NCBI RefSeq assembly: GCF_008807415.1
Contig: NZ_CP043626.1
Coordinates: forward strand, 5,308,501 to 5,372,500
Length of the DNA: 64,000 nt
Direction: 5' to 3'
Origin: Pseudomonas denitrificans (nom. rej.)
GTDB lineage: Bacteria; Pseudomonadota; Gammaproteobacteria; Pseudomonadales; Pseudomonadaceae
The translations under genes were made by a program, and so were the position numbers. Under the pieces are notes generated by a model that saw nothing but the letters and a program-made list of their open reading frames with translations, did not search any database and was not told the origin of the DNA. Below, one piece after another: positions 1-14,796 of this stretch (within the stretch, counting starts at the first letter, position 1; each line of letters begins with the position of its first letter).

Positions 1-1187
1 TCGCCGATGGTGGTGCGCCATTTGTTCGCGCCATCGTAGTTGCAGGTGATGGTGCCGGCGCCGATGTTGGTGCGCGCACCGACTTCGCTGTCGCCCAGGT
101 AAGTCAGGTGACCGACCTTCACGCCGTCCTGCAGGTGGGCGTTCTTCAGCTCGACGAAGTTACCCACATGCACCTTGCGCTCCAGCACGCTGCCCGGACG
201 CAGGCGAGCGAACGGGCCGACGTCGCTGTCGGGGCCGACGTGGGCGCCTTCCAGGTGCGAGTTGGCCTTGATGATGGCGCCGCGGCGCAAGGTGCTGTCC
301 TTGATGTAGCAGTTCGGACCGATCTGTACGTCGTCCTCGATCTCCACCTGGCCTTCGAGGATCACGTTGATGTCGATGCTCACGTCGCGGCCGACGCTGA
401 CTTCACCCCGTACGTCGAAGCGCGCCGGATCGATCAGCGTCACGCCCTGGGCCATCAGGCGCCGCGCCACCCGCTGCTGGAAGAAACGCTCCAGCTCGGA
501 GAGCTGCAGGCGATCGTTGGCGCCCTGGGTCTCCATCGCTACCTTGGGTTGGGCGGTGGCCACACGCAGGCCGTCGCCGACTGCCATGGCAATGACGTCG
601 GTGAGGTAGTACTCGCCCTGGGCGTTGGAGTTGGAAAGACGCGACAGCCAGCCCAGCAGGCGCTCACGCGGCGCAGCGAGGATGCCGGTATTGCCTTCGC
701 GGATGGCGCGCTGCTCGGCAGTGGCGTCCTTCTGCTCGACGATGGCCTGAACTTCGCCAGCGCCATCGCGAATGATGCGTCCGTAGCCGGTGGGGTCTTC
801 CAGCTCGACGGTCAGCAACGCCAGCTGCTCCGGCGTGGCCTGGGCCATCAGCCGCTCCAGGGTGGGCTGCTCGATCAGCGGCACATCGCCGTAGAGGATC
901 AGCACATTGTCCGCGCTCAGGAACGGGGCGGCCTGCGCCACGGCGTGTCCGGTGCCCAACTGCTGCTCCTGGATCACGAAATTCAGGTCATCCGCCTGCA
1001 GGCGCTCGCGCACCAGGTCGGCGCCATGGCCAATCACCACATGGATTCGCGTCGGGCTGAGGCCGCGAGCGATATCGATCACGTGGGCGAGCATCGGTTT
1101 GCCAGCAACCGGATGCAGGACCTTCGGCAGTGCCGAGCGCATGCGGGTGCCCTGGCCAGCGGCAAGAATGACGATTTCGAGGGACAT
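1..1187 (-). CDS. glmU: Bifunctional UDP-GlcNAc pyrophosphorylase / glucosamine-1-phosphate acetyltransferase, 3' end cut by window edge
   Basis: GlmU makes UDP-N-acetylglucosamine for peptidoglycan and LPS by acetylating glucosamine-1-phosphate and then transferring UMP. About 395 codons are present of a usual ~454; the frame runs off the left edge without a stop. The start is the ATG at 1187–1185, reading [18 protein letters not shown], whose L-x2-G-x-G-T-x-M-x-S loop is the nucleotidyltransferase signature, followed by [12 protein letters not shown]. The second half shows the hexapeptide-repeat (left-handed beta helix) pattern of the acetyltransferase domain, with [10 protein letters not shown] and [18 protein letters not shown] near the edge. 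It lies downstream of atpC with a terminator between them, so it probably has its own transcript. The missing part is the C-terminal acetyltransferase tail. Confidence 0.97.
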   Translation of the reverse strand, partial: MSLEIVILAAGQGTRMRSALPKVLHPVAGKPMLAHVIDIARGLSPTRIHVVIGHGADLVRERLQADDLNFVIQEQQLGTGHAVAQAAPFLSADNVLILYGDVPLIEQPTLERLMAQATPEQLALLTVELEDPTGYGRIIRDGAGEVQAIVEQKDATAEQRAIREGNTGILAAPRERLLGWLSRLSNSNAQGEYYLTDVIAMAVGDGLRVATAQPKVAMETQGANDRLQLSELERFFQQRVARRLMAQGVTLIDPARFDVRGEVSVGRDVSIDINVILEGQVEIEDDVQIGPNCYIKDSTLRRGAIIKANSHLEGAHVGPDSDVGPFARLRPGSVLERKVHVGNFVELKNAHLQDGVKVGHLTYLGDSEVGARTNIGAGTITCNYDGANKWRTTIG

Positions 1188-1236
1188 GAGTGAGGGACCG
1201 TCCTGGTGAGCGGGGAAACCCCGGGTGTAGAAAAAG

Positions 1237-1264
1237 AAAAAGGGTAGCCAAGGCTACCCTTTTC
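1237..1264 (-). terminator. Intrinsic terminator of the atp operon
   Basis: An 8–9 bp inverted repeat (AGGGTAGC / GCTACCCT) with a 4-base loop lies between atpC and glmU. On the minus strand it is followed by a T-rich tail (CTTTTTCTTTTT), as expected for Rho-independent termination at the end of atpC transcription. Confidence 0.85.
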
Positions 1265-1299
1265 CTATTTGACGCTGAAGTCCCTGGGGACTTCGCGGC

Positions 1300-1725
1300 T
1301 TAGCCGCCGTACTTCTTGCGAACCTGCTGGACCGTGCGCAGTTGCGCTGCGGCTTCGGCCAGGCGGGCTGCGGCGGAGCTGTAGTCGAACTCTGCACCTT
1401 TACCTTGCAGAGCCTTTTCAGCTTCCTTCAGTGCGGTCTGGGCAGCCGCTTCATCGAGGTCACCTGCGCGAATCACGGTGTCGGCGAGAACCTTGACCAT
1501 GCTCGGCTGTACTTCGAGGAAGCCACCGGAGATGTAGTACACCTCCTGCTCGCCACCCTGCTTCACCAGGCGGATCGGACCCGGCTTGAGCTCGGTGATC
1601 AGCGGCGCGTGGCCCGGAGCGATACCCAGATCGCCCAGGGAGCCGTGCGCTACGACCAGCTCGACCAGACCGGAGAAGATCTCCGCTTCGGCGCTGACGA
1701 TGTCGCAGTGGACAGTAATAGCCAT
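1300..1725 (-). CDS. atpC: ATP synthase F1 subunit epsilon
   Basis: Epsilon is part of the F1 central stalk and inhibits ATP hydrolysis. The 141-residue protein starts [19 protein letters not shown] and has the N-terminal beta-sandwich with the conserved [13 protein letters not shown] stretch (residues about 31–43). A C-terminal helical hairpin rich in Ala, Glu and Lys follows and ends RKKYGG. The length is normal. It is the last gene of the operon, 40 bases after atpD and separated from it by a hairpin. Confidence 0.97.
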   Translation of the reverse strand: MAITVHCDIVSAEAEIFSGLVELVVAHGSLGDLGIAPGHAPLITELKPGPIRLVKQGGEQEVYYISGGFLEVQPSMVKVLADTVIRAGDLDEAAAQTALKEAEKALQGKGAEFDYSSAAARLAEAAAQLRTVQQVRKKYGG

Positions 1726-1742
1726 ACCCTTGCCTCACGTAA

Positions 1743-1760
1743 GCGCCCGTTGCCGGGCGC
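1743..1760. repeat. Intercistronic hairpin between atpD and atpC
   Basis: A perfect 7 bp inverted repeat, GCGCCCG / CGGGCGC with loop TTGC, fills the atpD–atpC gap. There is no T-run after it on the minus strand, so it is more likely an mRNA processing or stability element, or a translation-tuning hairpin, than a terminator. Confidence 0.6.
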
Positions 1761-1765
1761 ACGGA

Positions 1766-3172
<1,407 letters not shown>

Positions 3173-4033
3173 TTACACCGCGGCAGCGCCGCCGACGATT
3201 TCCGAGATTTCCTGGGTGATCGCCGCCTGACGTGCCTTGTTGTAGATCAGTTGCAGACCACTGATCAGATCACCGGCGTTGTCGGTAGCGTTCTTCATTG
3301 CAATCATCCGGGCCGCCTGCTCACAGGCGTTGTTCTCAACCACGGCCTGGTACACCTGGGATTCCACGTAGCGCACCAGCAGACCGTCGAGGAGGGCCTT
3401 GGCGTCGGGTTCGTAGAGGTAGTCCCAGTGGTGCTTCAGCTCGGCATTGTCCTCGGCCACCAGCGGAATCAGCTGTTCCACGGTCGGCTTCTGGGTCATG
3501 GTGTTGACGAACTTGTTGGAAACCACGTACAGGCGATCGATACGACCTTCCAGGTAGGCATCCAGCATGACCTTGACGCTGCCGATCAGATCATTGATCG
3601 ACGGCTCTTCGCCCAGGTGGCTGATAGCTGCAACTACGTTGCCGCCATAGCTCTTGAAGAAGGATGCACCCTTGGAGCCGATCACGCAGAGATCGATCTC
3701 CGCGCCACGATCGCGCTGCCCGCTCATGTCCTTGACGAGAGCCTTGAACAGGTTGATGTTCAGGCCGCCAGCCAGGCCACGGTCGGAGCTCACCACGATG
3801 TAGCCGACGCGTTTTACTTCACGCTCGACCATGAACGGGTGACGGTATTCCGGGTTGGCGTTGGCCAGATGGCCGATCACCTGGCGAATGCGCTCCGCGT
3901 AGGGACGGCCGGCCGCCATGCGCATTTGTGCCTTGCGCATCTTGCTCACCGCCACCTTTTCCATGGCATTGGTGATTTTTTGCGTGCTTTTGATGCTCGC
4001 AATCTTGCTGCGAATCTCTTTTGCGCCTGCCAT
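3173..4033 (-). CDS. atpG: ATP synthase F1 subunit gamma
   Basis: Gamma is the rotor shaft inside the alpha3beta3 hexamer. The 286-residue protein has the conserved N-terminal helix [20 protein letters not shown] followed by [15 protein letters not shown]. It has the C-terminal helix with the family signature around [18 protein letters not shown] and [19 protein letters not shown]. It is separated from atpA by a gap holding a 24-base palindrome. The start is the ATG giving the universally conserved N-terminus. Confidence 0.98.
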   Translation of the reverse strand: MAGAKEIRSKIASIKSTQKITNAMEKVAVSKMRKAQMRMAAGRPYAERIRQVIGHLANANPEYRHPFMVEREVKRVGYIVVSSDRGLAGGLNINLFKALVKDMSGQRDRGAEIDLCVIGSKGASFFKSYGGNVVAAISHLGEEPSINDLIGSVKVMLDAYLEGRIDRLYVVSNKFVNTMTQKPTVEQLIPLVAEDNAELKHHWDYLYEPDAKALLDGLLVRYVESQVYQAVVENNACEQAARMIAMKNATDNAGDLISGLQLIYNKARQAAITQEISEIVGGAAAV

Positions 4034-4055
4034 TTCACACCTATCGGTTTAGCAG

Positions 4056-4079
4056 GCGGGGGCCGTTAACGACCCCCGC
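4056..4079. repeat. 24-base palindrome between atpA and atpG
   Basis: Arms GCGGGGG (4056–4062) and CCCCCGC (4073–4079) enclose a CGTTAACG centre, forming a strong hairpin in the intercistronic mRNA. No T-run follows on the minus strand. It may stabilise the 3' end of the atpA message or set the ratio of alpha to gamma; that role is inference. Confidence 0.6.
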
Positions 4080-4085
4080 TGCGGC

Positions 4086-5630
<1,545 letters not shown>

Positions 5631-5648
5631 GCCGCTGCCCCTTCAAAC

Positions 5649-6185
5649 TCAAGATTTCAACGCTTCGGCCAGTTTCGCGATTTTGCCGCGCACCGAGCCA
5701 TCGATTACCAAGTCACCGGCGCGAATTACCACGCCGCCGATCAAGCTCGCGTCTTCCGACGCATGAAGTCGCACTTCGCGACTGAGCCGGGCGCTGAGAG
5801 CCTTGGCGAGTTTGTCCTGCTGTTCCTGGTCCAGGGCGAAGGCACTGGTGACCTCGACCTCGACCAGCTTTTCCTGCTCGGCCTTGAGCTGCTCGAACAT
5901 CACGAAGATGGTCGGCAGGAGGTCGAGCCGCTTGTTTTCAGCCACAGTCCGGACGAAGTTCTGGGCCGGAGCATTGAGCTTGTCGCCACACACGTCGATC
6001 AGCGCGTCAGCCTTGGCTGCCGCGGTCAGCTGGGGCTCCTTGAGCAGCTGGCGCACGGTGTCGTCCCGCGACACTGCAGCCAGCACACCCAGAGCAGCGG
6101 ACCAGTCGGCCAGTTGCTGATGAGCCTGGGCGTACTCGAAAGCCGCCTTCGCGTATGGACGAGCCAATGTGGTCAGTTCTGCCAT
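5649..6185 (-). CDS. atpH: ATP synthase F1 subunit delta
   Basis: Delta links the top of F1 to the peripheral stalk b subunits. The 178-residue protein begins [20 protein letters not shown], the conserved helix-1 motif. It ends with the family's C-terminal signature, seen as [21 protein letters not shown] around residues 149–169. Length and position between atpF and atpA are standard; atpF ends 12 bases upstream. Confidence 0.97.
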   Translation of the reverse strand: MAELTTLARPYAKAAFEYAQAHQQLADWSAALGVLAAVSRDDTVRQLLKEPQLTAAAKADALIDVCGDKLNAPAQNFVRTVAENKRLDLLPTIFVMFEQLKAEQEKLVEVEVTSAFALDQEQQDKLAKALSARLSREVRLHASEDASLIGGVVIRAGDLVIDGSVRGKIAKLAEALKS

Positions 6186-6197
6186 ATCGCCCTCTGC

Positions 6198-6668
6198 TTA
6201 GATCTCGGCGGCCAGTTGATCAACCAGCTGCTTTTGCGCGTTGGCATCGATCGAAGCACCCAGGATCTTCTCGGCGCCGGAGACAGCCAGGGCACCCACT
6301 TGGGCACGCAGGGCGTCTTTGACGCTGTTGAGTTCCTGTTCGATCTGGGCCTTGGCCTGAGCGATCATGCGATCACCTTCACCACGGGCCTGATCACGGG
6401 CTTCGTCAACGATCTGGTTAGCGCTCTTCTTCGCCTGCTCGATGATTTCGGCTGCCTGAGCCTTGGCTTCGCGCAGTTGCTGACCCGCTTTCTCGTGAGC
6501 CAGTTCCAGGTCACGAGCCGCGCGGTTGGCAGCGTCCAGGCCGTCGGCGATCTTCTTCTGACGCTCGTGCAGAGCCGCGATGACCGGAGGCCATACGAAC
6601 TTCATGCAGAACAGGACGAAGATGGCGAACGCGATGGCCTGGCCGATCAGAGTTGCATTAATGTTCAC
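6198..6668 (-). CDS. atpF: ATP synthase Fo subunit b
   Basis: Subunit b forms the peripheral stalk. The 156-residue protein has one N-terminal membrane helix (about residues 5–25, [20 protein letters not shown]) followed by a long charged amphipathic coiled coil rich in Ala, Glu, Lys and Gln. It is 52 bases downstream of atpE. Length and topology match the standard proteobacterial b subunit. Confidence 0.97.
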   Translation of the reverse strand: MNINATLIGQAIAFAIFVLFCMKFVWPPVIAALHERQKKIADGLDAANRAARDLELAHEKAGQQLREAKAQAAEIIEQAKKSANQIVDEARDQARGEGDRMIAQAKAQIEQELNSVKDALRAQVGALAVSGAEKILGASIDANAQKQLVDQLAAEI

Positions 6669-6720
6669 GCCAATACCTCGCTCGTTCGTTGTTCAGTCAC
6701 AGATTCCCGCGTTGCGGAAA

Positions 6721-7023
<303 letters not shown>

Positions 7024-7087
7024 TTAAGGTGGTGAAGCTCTTCTTTCACCCCCTCCCATCCGGGAAGGGGCGTACAGAATCTTTGGA

Positions 7088-8380
<1,293 letters not shown>

Positions 8381-8458
8381 CTTCAGCTCACAGTCCTCTG
8401 GCGTCGGCGTCACAAATCAATAACTTGGCATACTTTGTGCCGACAAAATTGCGCGCAG

Positions 8459-8488
8459 AGTATAGGGGGCTGCAGGCCCCCCGTTCAA
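8459..8488 (-). promoter_or_regulatory. Probable sigma70 promoter of the atp operon
   Basis: On the minus strand TTGAAC (8488–8483) and TATACT (8464–8459) are spaced by 18 bases, giving a leader of roughly 70 bases before atpI. The spacer holds a G5/C5 inverted repeat around a CTGCAG centre, which could fold the DNA or RNA. Function is inferred from consensus match and position. Confidence 0.65.
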
Positions 8489-8533
8489 CCGTCAGGTAGT
8501 GATTTCCGACGACCCCTACATGCTACGTTCGTA

Positions 8534-9406
8534 TCAACGTATGTGGGCGAGTACGCCTTGAAGCTCGTCGAGGGAGTTGTAGCGGATCACCAACTGGCCT
8601 TTGCCCTTCTGCCCATGGCGAATCTGCACCGGAGCGCCCAGGCGCTCGGCCAGGCGCTGTTCGAGGCGACTGATGTCCGGGTCGGTCCTGACCGCTTTGA
8701 CAGGTTCCTCGGGGGCATTGAGCCACTGGCGCACCAATGCTTCAGTCTGACGCACGGTGAAGCCGCGTGCGACAACATGTCGCGCACCCTCAACCTGCCT
8801 GTTTTCGGGCAATCCAAGCAAGGCACGGGCGTGGCCCATTTCCAGGTCGCCGTGGGACAGGAGGGTCTTGATCTCTTCCGGCAGGGCGATCAGGCGCAGC
8901 AGGTTGGCCACGGTCACGCGGGATTTACCCACGGCGTCGGCGACCTGTTGCTGGGTCAGCTGGAATTCCTGCTGCAGTCGCTGCAGCGCGGCGGCTTCCT
9001 CGATGGGGTTGAGGTCCTCGCGCTGGATGTTTTCGATCAGCGCCATGGCGATGGCGGCTTCGTCCGGTACTTCGCGGACCATGGCCGGGATCTTGTCCAG
9101 GCCGGCCTGCTGGCTGGCGCGCCAGCGGCGTTCACCGGCGATGATCTCGTAGCGGCCCTTGTCGATCGGGCGCACGACGATCGGCTGCATCACGCCCTGG
9201 ACCTTGATCGACTGGGCGAGTTCTTCGAGGGCCTGCGGGTCCATGTCGCGACGGGGCTGGTACTTGCCACGCTGGATCAGGTCCAGCGGCAGGTGTTGCA
9301 GCTCCTTGCTGTCCACCTGAACGGCTTCTTCCTGCAGCGTAGCGGCGCTGGAGCCACTGAGCAGGGCGTCCAGCCCGCGTCCGAGACCTCGTTTCTTGGC
9401 GGCCAT
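8534..9406 (-). CDS. parB: Chromosome-partitioning protein ParB (parS-binding CTPase)
   Basis: ParB binds parS sites, spreads as a CTP-dependent clamp and loads condensin to segregate the origin. The 290-residue protein begins MAAKKRGLGRGLDALLSG. It has the ParB/Srx CTP-binding motif IAGERRWRAS (around residues 110–119) and then the central helix-turn-helix (LTQQQVADAVGKSRVTVANLLRL). A C-terminal dimerisation region follows. It is 17 bases downstream of parA. Two perfect parS sites lie about 11–12 kb away in recF. Confidence 0.97.
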   Translation of the reverse strand: MAAKKRGLGRGLDALLSGSSAATLQEEAVQVDSKELQHLPLDLIQRGKYQPRRDMDPQALEELAQSIKVQGVMQPIVVRPIDKGRYEIIAGERRWRASQQAGLDKIPAMVREVPDEAAIAMALIENIQREDLNPIEEAAALQRLQQEFQLTQQQVADAVGKSRVTVANLLRLIALPEEIKTLLSHGDLEMGHARALLGLPENRQVEGARHVVARGFTVRQTEALVRQWLNAPEEPVKAVRTDPDISRLEQRLAERLGAPVQIRHGQKGKGQLVIRYNSLDELQGVLAHIR

Positions 9407-9423
9407 GCGGGTTCCTTAATCTC

Positions 9424-10212
9424 TTAGGCGGGGGCGGTGGTGCGGGCGGCGCGCTGACGGCGCACCAGCTCGCCGGCCAGCGCCAGGTAGGCGAGGGCAC
9501 CGCGCGATTGCTTGTCGTAGACCAGCGCCGGCATGCCGAAGCTGGGTGCCTCGGCCAGTCGCACGTTGCGCGGGATCACGGTGGTGTAGAGCTTGTCGCC
9601 GAAGTGCTCCTGCAACTGCGCGCTGACATCGTTGGTCAGGCTGATGCGCGGGTCGTACATGGTGCGCAGCAGACCCTCGATCTTCAGCGCCGGGTTCAGC
9701 CGCTCGGCGATGCGCTGGATGCTGTTCATCAGGTCGGTCAGGCCCTCCAGTGCGTAGTACTCGCACTGCATCGGGATGATCACGCCGTCCGAGGCGGACA
9801 GGGCGTTGACCGTCAGCATCGACAGCGACGGCGGGCAGTCGATGAGGATGAAGTCGTAGTTTTCGCGAATCGGCGCCAGGGCATGGCGCAGACGATGTTC
9901 CTTCATGTCCATTTCCAGCAGCACCACTTCAGCCGCGGTGAGGTCGCGGTTGGCGGGGAGCAGCTGGTAGCCGCCGTGCTCGGAGAACTGCATGGCCTGG
10001 GCCAGGTCGCATTCACCGGTGAGCACGTCGTAGATGGAATGGTCCAGGGACAACTTATCCACACCGCTGCCGGTGGTGGCGTTGCCCTGTGGATCGAGGT
10101 CGATCAGCAGCACGCGTCGCTTGGTGGCGACCAGCGATGCCGCGAGGTTGATACAGGTCGTGGTCTTGCCGACGCCGCCCTTCTGGTTGGCGATCGCGAA
10201 TACCTTAGCCAT
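9424..10212 (-). CDS. parA: Chromosome-partitioning ATPase ParA (Soj)
   Basis: ParA is the Walker-type ATPase that moves ParB–parS complexes. The chosen ATG at 10212 gives MAKVFAIANQKGGVGKTT, with the deviant Walker A motif KGGVGKT at residues 11–17. An in-frame GTG four codons upstream is less likely because GGGGA precedes the ATG as a ribosome site. Other motifs are DLDPQGNAT and the Walker B LIDCPPSLS. The protein is 262 residues, the family's usual length. It follows rsmG by 18 bases. A perfect DnaA box lies inside the gene at 10055–10063. Confidence 0.97.
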   Translation of the reverse strand: MAKVFAIANQKGGVGKTTTCINLAASLVATKRRVLLIDLDPQGNATTGSGVDKLSLDHSIYDVLTGECDLAQAMQFSEHGGYQLLPANRDLTAAEVVLLEMDMKEHRLRHALAPIRENYDFILIDCPPSLSMLTVNALSASDGVIIPMQCEYYALEGLTDLMNSIQRIAERLNPALKIEGLLRTMYDPRISLTNDVSAQLQEHFGDKLYTTVIPRNVRLAEAPSFGMPALVYDKQSRGALAYLALAGELVRRQRAARTTAPA

Positions 10213-10230
10213 GGTTTTCCCCACTCCCCG

Positions 10231-10880
10231 TCATGCAGTGCGGCGCAGTATCAGCAGATGGCGCTGGCCTTGGCAACCCGGCACCGCCAGAGCGCGTTCG
10301 GCTTCGACCCGGAAATCTTCCGGGAGTGCCGCGAGCTCGTCGCTGGGGTGTACGCCTTTCATGGCCAGCCAGTTGGTCTGGGTGTCACCCAGGTGGCGCG
10401 TCCATTTGGTGAAGTCCTCGAGGCTGCTGAAAGCCCGCGAGACGATGCCATTGAACGGCAGCTCCGGTTGGAAGGCCTCCACCCGGCTGTGGATAACCTG
10501 CAGGTTGTCGAGCTTGAGCTCCAGCTTCACCTGGGTCAGGAAGCGGGTCTTCTTGCCGTTGCTGTCCAGCAGGGTCATTGACTTGCCGGGGAACAGGATG
10601 GCCAGCGGGATACCGGGCATGCCGCCGCCGCTACCGACGTCCAGCCAGCGCTCGCCACCGGCAGCTTCGAACTGCGGGACGATGCTCAGGCTGTCGAGCA
10701 GGTGGCGGGAGACCATTTCATCCACATCGCGCACGGCGGTGAGGTTGTAGGCCTTGTTCCACTTGGCCAGCAAGGCCAGGTAATCCAGCAGGCGCTGCTG
10801 GGCGGCTTCGTCGATATCCAGGCCGAGCGTCTGGATGCCACGCGCGAGTTCTTCGGCGTGGCGGGCAGTGACCAGGGACA

Positions 10881-10881
<1 letters not shown>
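10231..10881 (-). CDS. rsmG: 16S rRNA (guanine527-N7)-methyltransferase
   Basis: RsmG (GidB) methylates G527 of 16S rRNA; loss gives low-level streptomycin resistance. The 216-residue protein has the SAM-binding motif [17 protein letters not shown] (around residues 76–92) and the downstream [12 protein letters not shown] and [12 protein letters not shown] stretches. It overlaps the mnmG stop by one base (TGATG), implying translational coupling. A perfect DnaA box lies within it at 10488–10496. Confidence 0.97.
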
Positions 10882-12776
<1,895 letters not shown>

Positions 12777-12819
12777 GCACCTCGTGCCTGTTGATCAAGG
12801 AGAAAGAAGAGAGCCGGAC

Positions 12820-12848
12820 AGTATAGGGGGTAAGGGCTTTCGATTGAA
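12820..12848 (-). promoter_or_regulatory. Possible mnmG operon promoter
   Basis: On the minus strand a good -10 element TATACT (12825–12820) is preceded 17 bases upstream by the weak -35 TTCAAT (12848–12843). The transcript would start about 50 bases before the mnmG GTG. Only the -10 is convincing. Confidence 0.4.
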
Positions 12849-13274
12849 GGCACCTGAACAAAAAATAGCCAACGGGTCCTGTTCGCCTCTATAGAAATTA
12901 AAAGAGAGGAATCTTTTTAAATCTTTTTAGAGCTTGTGTTTATGTATGGTGAAGCCGTTTTCTGTGGATAACCTACTCAAGGCCAAGTAACTCCTGGGTT
13001 TCAGAGCCTAACAACCCTGTGCCGATTCTGTACGTTGGCAGGGGATCTCCCGTGTCTAGCTTGTGGATTAAGTGCATTGTTATCAACAGGTGGATTTATC
13101 CACTGGATGAGGCAGGGTTTGTTAACGTATCTGTACGCGACTTTTCCACAAGGTTCACGGAGGCCTGTGGAATGTACTATTTATGCTCTGTAAGCCCCGA
13201 ATATCGGGCGTTCTATGGAGTTTATGGCTGTGGATAGCTGATCCTGGCGCTGATTGCCGGGCAGCCGGAGGCGC

Positions 13275-13297
13275 GGTGACGGGATGGACCCGTCACC
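13275..13297. repeat. Hairpin just 3' of mnmE
   Basis: A 9 bp perfect inverted repeat GGTGACGGG / CCCGTCACC with a five-base loop lies 25 bases beyond the mnmE stop. No T-run follows on the minus strand, so it is at best a non-canonical terminator or a 3'-end stabiliser. Confidence 0.45.
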
Positions 13298-13321
13298 GGC
13301 GGGGAAAAACAGCGTTGTGGA

Positions 13322-14689
13322 TTACTTGCCGATGCAGAAGCTGGAGAAAATGCGTCCCAGCAGGTCATCCGGCGTGAAGGCACCGGTAATCTCGCCCAGG
13401 GCTTGCTGGGCCTGACGCAGGTCTTCGGCCAGCAGCTCGCCCGCGCCGCTCAGGGTGAGCTGTGCGCGGCCGTGCTCGAGGCTGTCTCCAGCCAGGCGCA
13501 GGGCCTCCAGATGGCGCCGGCGCGCGCTGAAACTGCTCTCTGCGGTCTGCTCGAAGCCCATGCAGGCCTTGAGGTGCTCGCGCAGCAGCTCCAGGCCATT
13601 GCCGGAGCGCGCGGACAGGGTGATGGTGACGTGGCCGTCAGAACTCTCTTCGAGCCCGATGCTCTCTGTGGATAAATCCGCCTTGTTGCGAATCAGGGTC
13701 ACATGTGCCGGATCCGGGCGACTGTCGAGGAATTCCGGCCAAAGCGCGAAGGGATCGCTGGCTTCCGGCGCAGTGGAATCCACCACGAGGAGGACTCGAT
13801 CCGCCTCGTTGATGGCCTTCAGAGCGCGTTCCACGCCGATTTTTTCCACATGGTCATCGGTGCTGCGCAGGCCGGCAGTGTCGATGATGTGCAGCGGCAT
13901 ACCGTCAATGTGGATATGTTCGCGCAGCACGTCGCGGGTGGTGCCGGCGATATCGGTGACGATGGCCGCTTCACGCCCTGCCAGGGCATTCAGCAGGCTG
14001 GATTTGCCGGCGTTGGGACGCCCGGCGATGACTACCGTCATGCCGTCACGCAGCAGCGCTCCCTGACCTGCCTCGCGCAGCACCGAGGCGAGTTCCGCGC
14101 GTACTGCATCCAGTTGCGAGAGAACATGGCCGTCGGCGAGGAAGTCGATTTCCTCTTCCGGGAAGTCGATGGCAGCCTCGACATACATGCGCAGGCCGAT
14201 CAGCTGGTCGGTGAGGTTATGCACACGCTTGGAGAACTCACCCTGGAGTGAGCGCACGGCGTTGCGTGCGGCCTGCGCGGAGCTGGCTTCGATGAGGTCG
14301 GCAATGGCTTCGGCCTGGGCCAGGTCGAGCTTGTCGTTGAGGAACGCGCGCTCGCTGAACTCGCCGGGGCGGGCCTGGCGGGCGCCCAGCTCGAGGCAGC
14401 GCTGCAGCAGCATGTCCATCACTACGGGGCCACCATGGCCCTGCAGCTCCAGCACGTCTTCGCCGGTGAAGGAATTCGGGCCGGGGAAGTACAGCAGCAG
14501 GCCTTCGTCGATGACCTCGCCATCATCAGCGTGGAAAGGCCCGTAGTGGGCATAGCGCGGTTGGGGCTCGCGGCCGCTCAGGGTGATCGCCATGGTGCGC
14601 GCACGAGGACCGGAGACACGGACGATGCCCACCCCGCCACGGCCCTGGGCGGTGGCGACGGCGGCGATGGTTTCACGGGCTGCATTCAT
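13322..14689 (-). CDS. mnmE: tRNA modification GTPase MnmE
   Basis: MnmE is the GTPase partner of MnmG in cmnm5U34 tRNA modification. The 455-residue protein has the N-terminal folate-binding domain ([11 protein letters not shown]). The inserted G domain shows G1 [10 protein letters not shown]3 DTAG and G4 NKAD. The protein ends with FCIGK, where the conserved cysteine and lysine belong to the family's C-terminal C-[IL]-G-K motif. Here mnmE lies between mnmG and yidC. A perfect DnaA box (13667–13675) lies within the gene. Confidence 0.98.
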   Translation of the reverse strand: MNAARETIAAVATAQGRGGVGIVRVSGPRARTMAITLSGREPQPRYAHYGPFHADDGEVIDEGLLLYFPGPNSFTGEDVLELQGHGGPVVMDMLLQRCLELGARQARPGEFSERAFLNDKLDLAQAEAIADLIEASSAQAARNAVRSLQGEFSKRVHNLTDQLIGLRMYVEAAIDFPEEEIDFLADGHVLSQLDAVRAELASVLREAGQGALLRDGMTVVIAGRPNAGKSSLLNALAGREAAIVTDIAGTTRDVLREHIHIDGMPLHIIDTAGLRSTDDHVEKIGVERALKAINEADRVLLVVDSTAPEASDPFALWPEFLDSRPDPAHVTLIRNKADLSTESIGLEESSDGHVTITLSARSGNGLELLREHLKACMGFEQTAESSFSARRRHLEALRLAGDSLEHGRAQLTLSGAGELLAEDLRQAQQALGEITGAFTPDDLLGRIFSSFCIGK

Positions 14690-14747
14690 GTCGGCGGTCT
14701 CGCGGTTGTTGTCGTGGCTCGCGGCAAGGCAAAGTTATCCACATAGC

Positions 14748-14769
14748 AAAACGCCCCACGAGGGGGCGT
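14748..14769 (-). terminator. Terminator downstream of yidC
   Basis: A 7 bp stem ACGCCCC / GGGGCGT with a 5-base loop is followed by TTTTG on the minus strand, between yidC and mnmE. A perfect DnaA box TTATCCACA sits beside it at 14735–14743. Confidence 0.7.
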
Positions 14770-14796
14770 CTTGTCGATCGGTGTCGGGCGGCGATA

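Larger units (their letters stand above)
12777..13321. other. Second origin-like region upstream of mnmG (AT-rich block plus DnaA-box cluster)
   Basis: This 545-base gap holds no credible gene. An AT-rich stretch at 12889–12955 starts CTATAGAAA, contains GAGGAA and two copies of ATCTTTTT, and resembles the AT-rich stretch in oriC at 17461–17517. Next come a perfect DnaA box (TGTGGATAA, 12963–12971) and one-mismatch boxes at 13062–13070, 13080–13088, 13096–13104, 13142–13150, 13229–13237 and 13316–13324. A perfect inverted repeat GTGGAT-TT-ATCCAC lies at 13090–13103. It could be a secondary initiation site, a DnaA reservoir or a DnaA-controlled promoter region. Confidence 0.7.

Noticed and set aside
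108..1193. A 361-codon open frame on the plus strand over glmU
   Set aside because: It is the antisense of a clear GlmU; its product is low-complexity His/Gln/Leu-rich, typical of GC-rich antisense frames, and has no recognisable domain.
13019..13237. A 72-codon frame in the DnaA-box region between mnmG and mnmE
   Set aside because: No ribosome site, unusual residue mix and complete overlap with repeated DnaA-box motifs; better explained as non-coding.
13275..13297. The hairpin after mnmE as a standard terminator
   Set aside because: Good stem but no T-run on the minus strand, so listed only as a hairpin.
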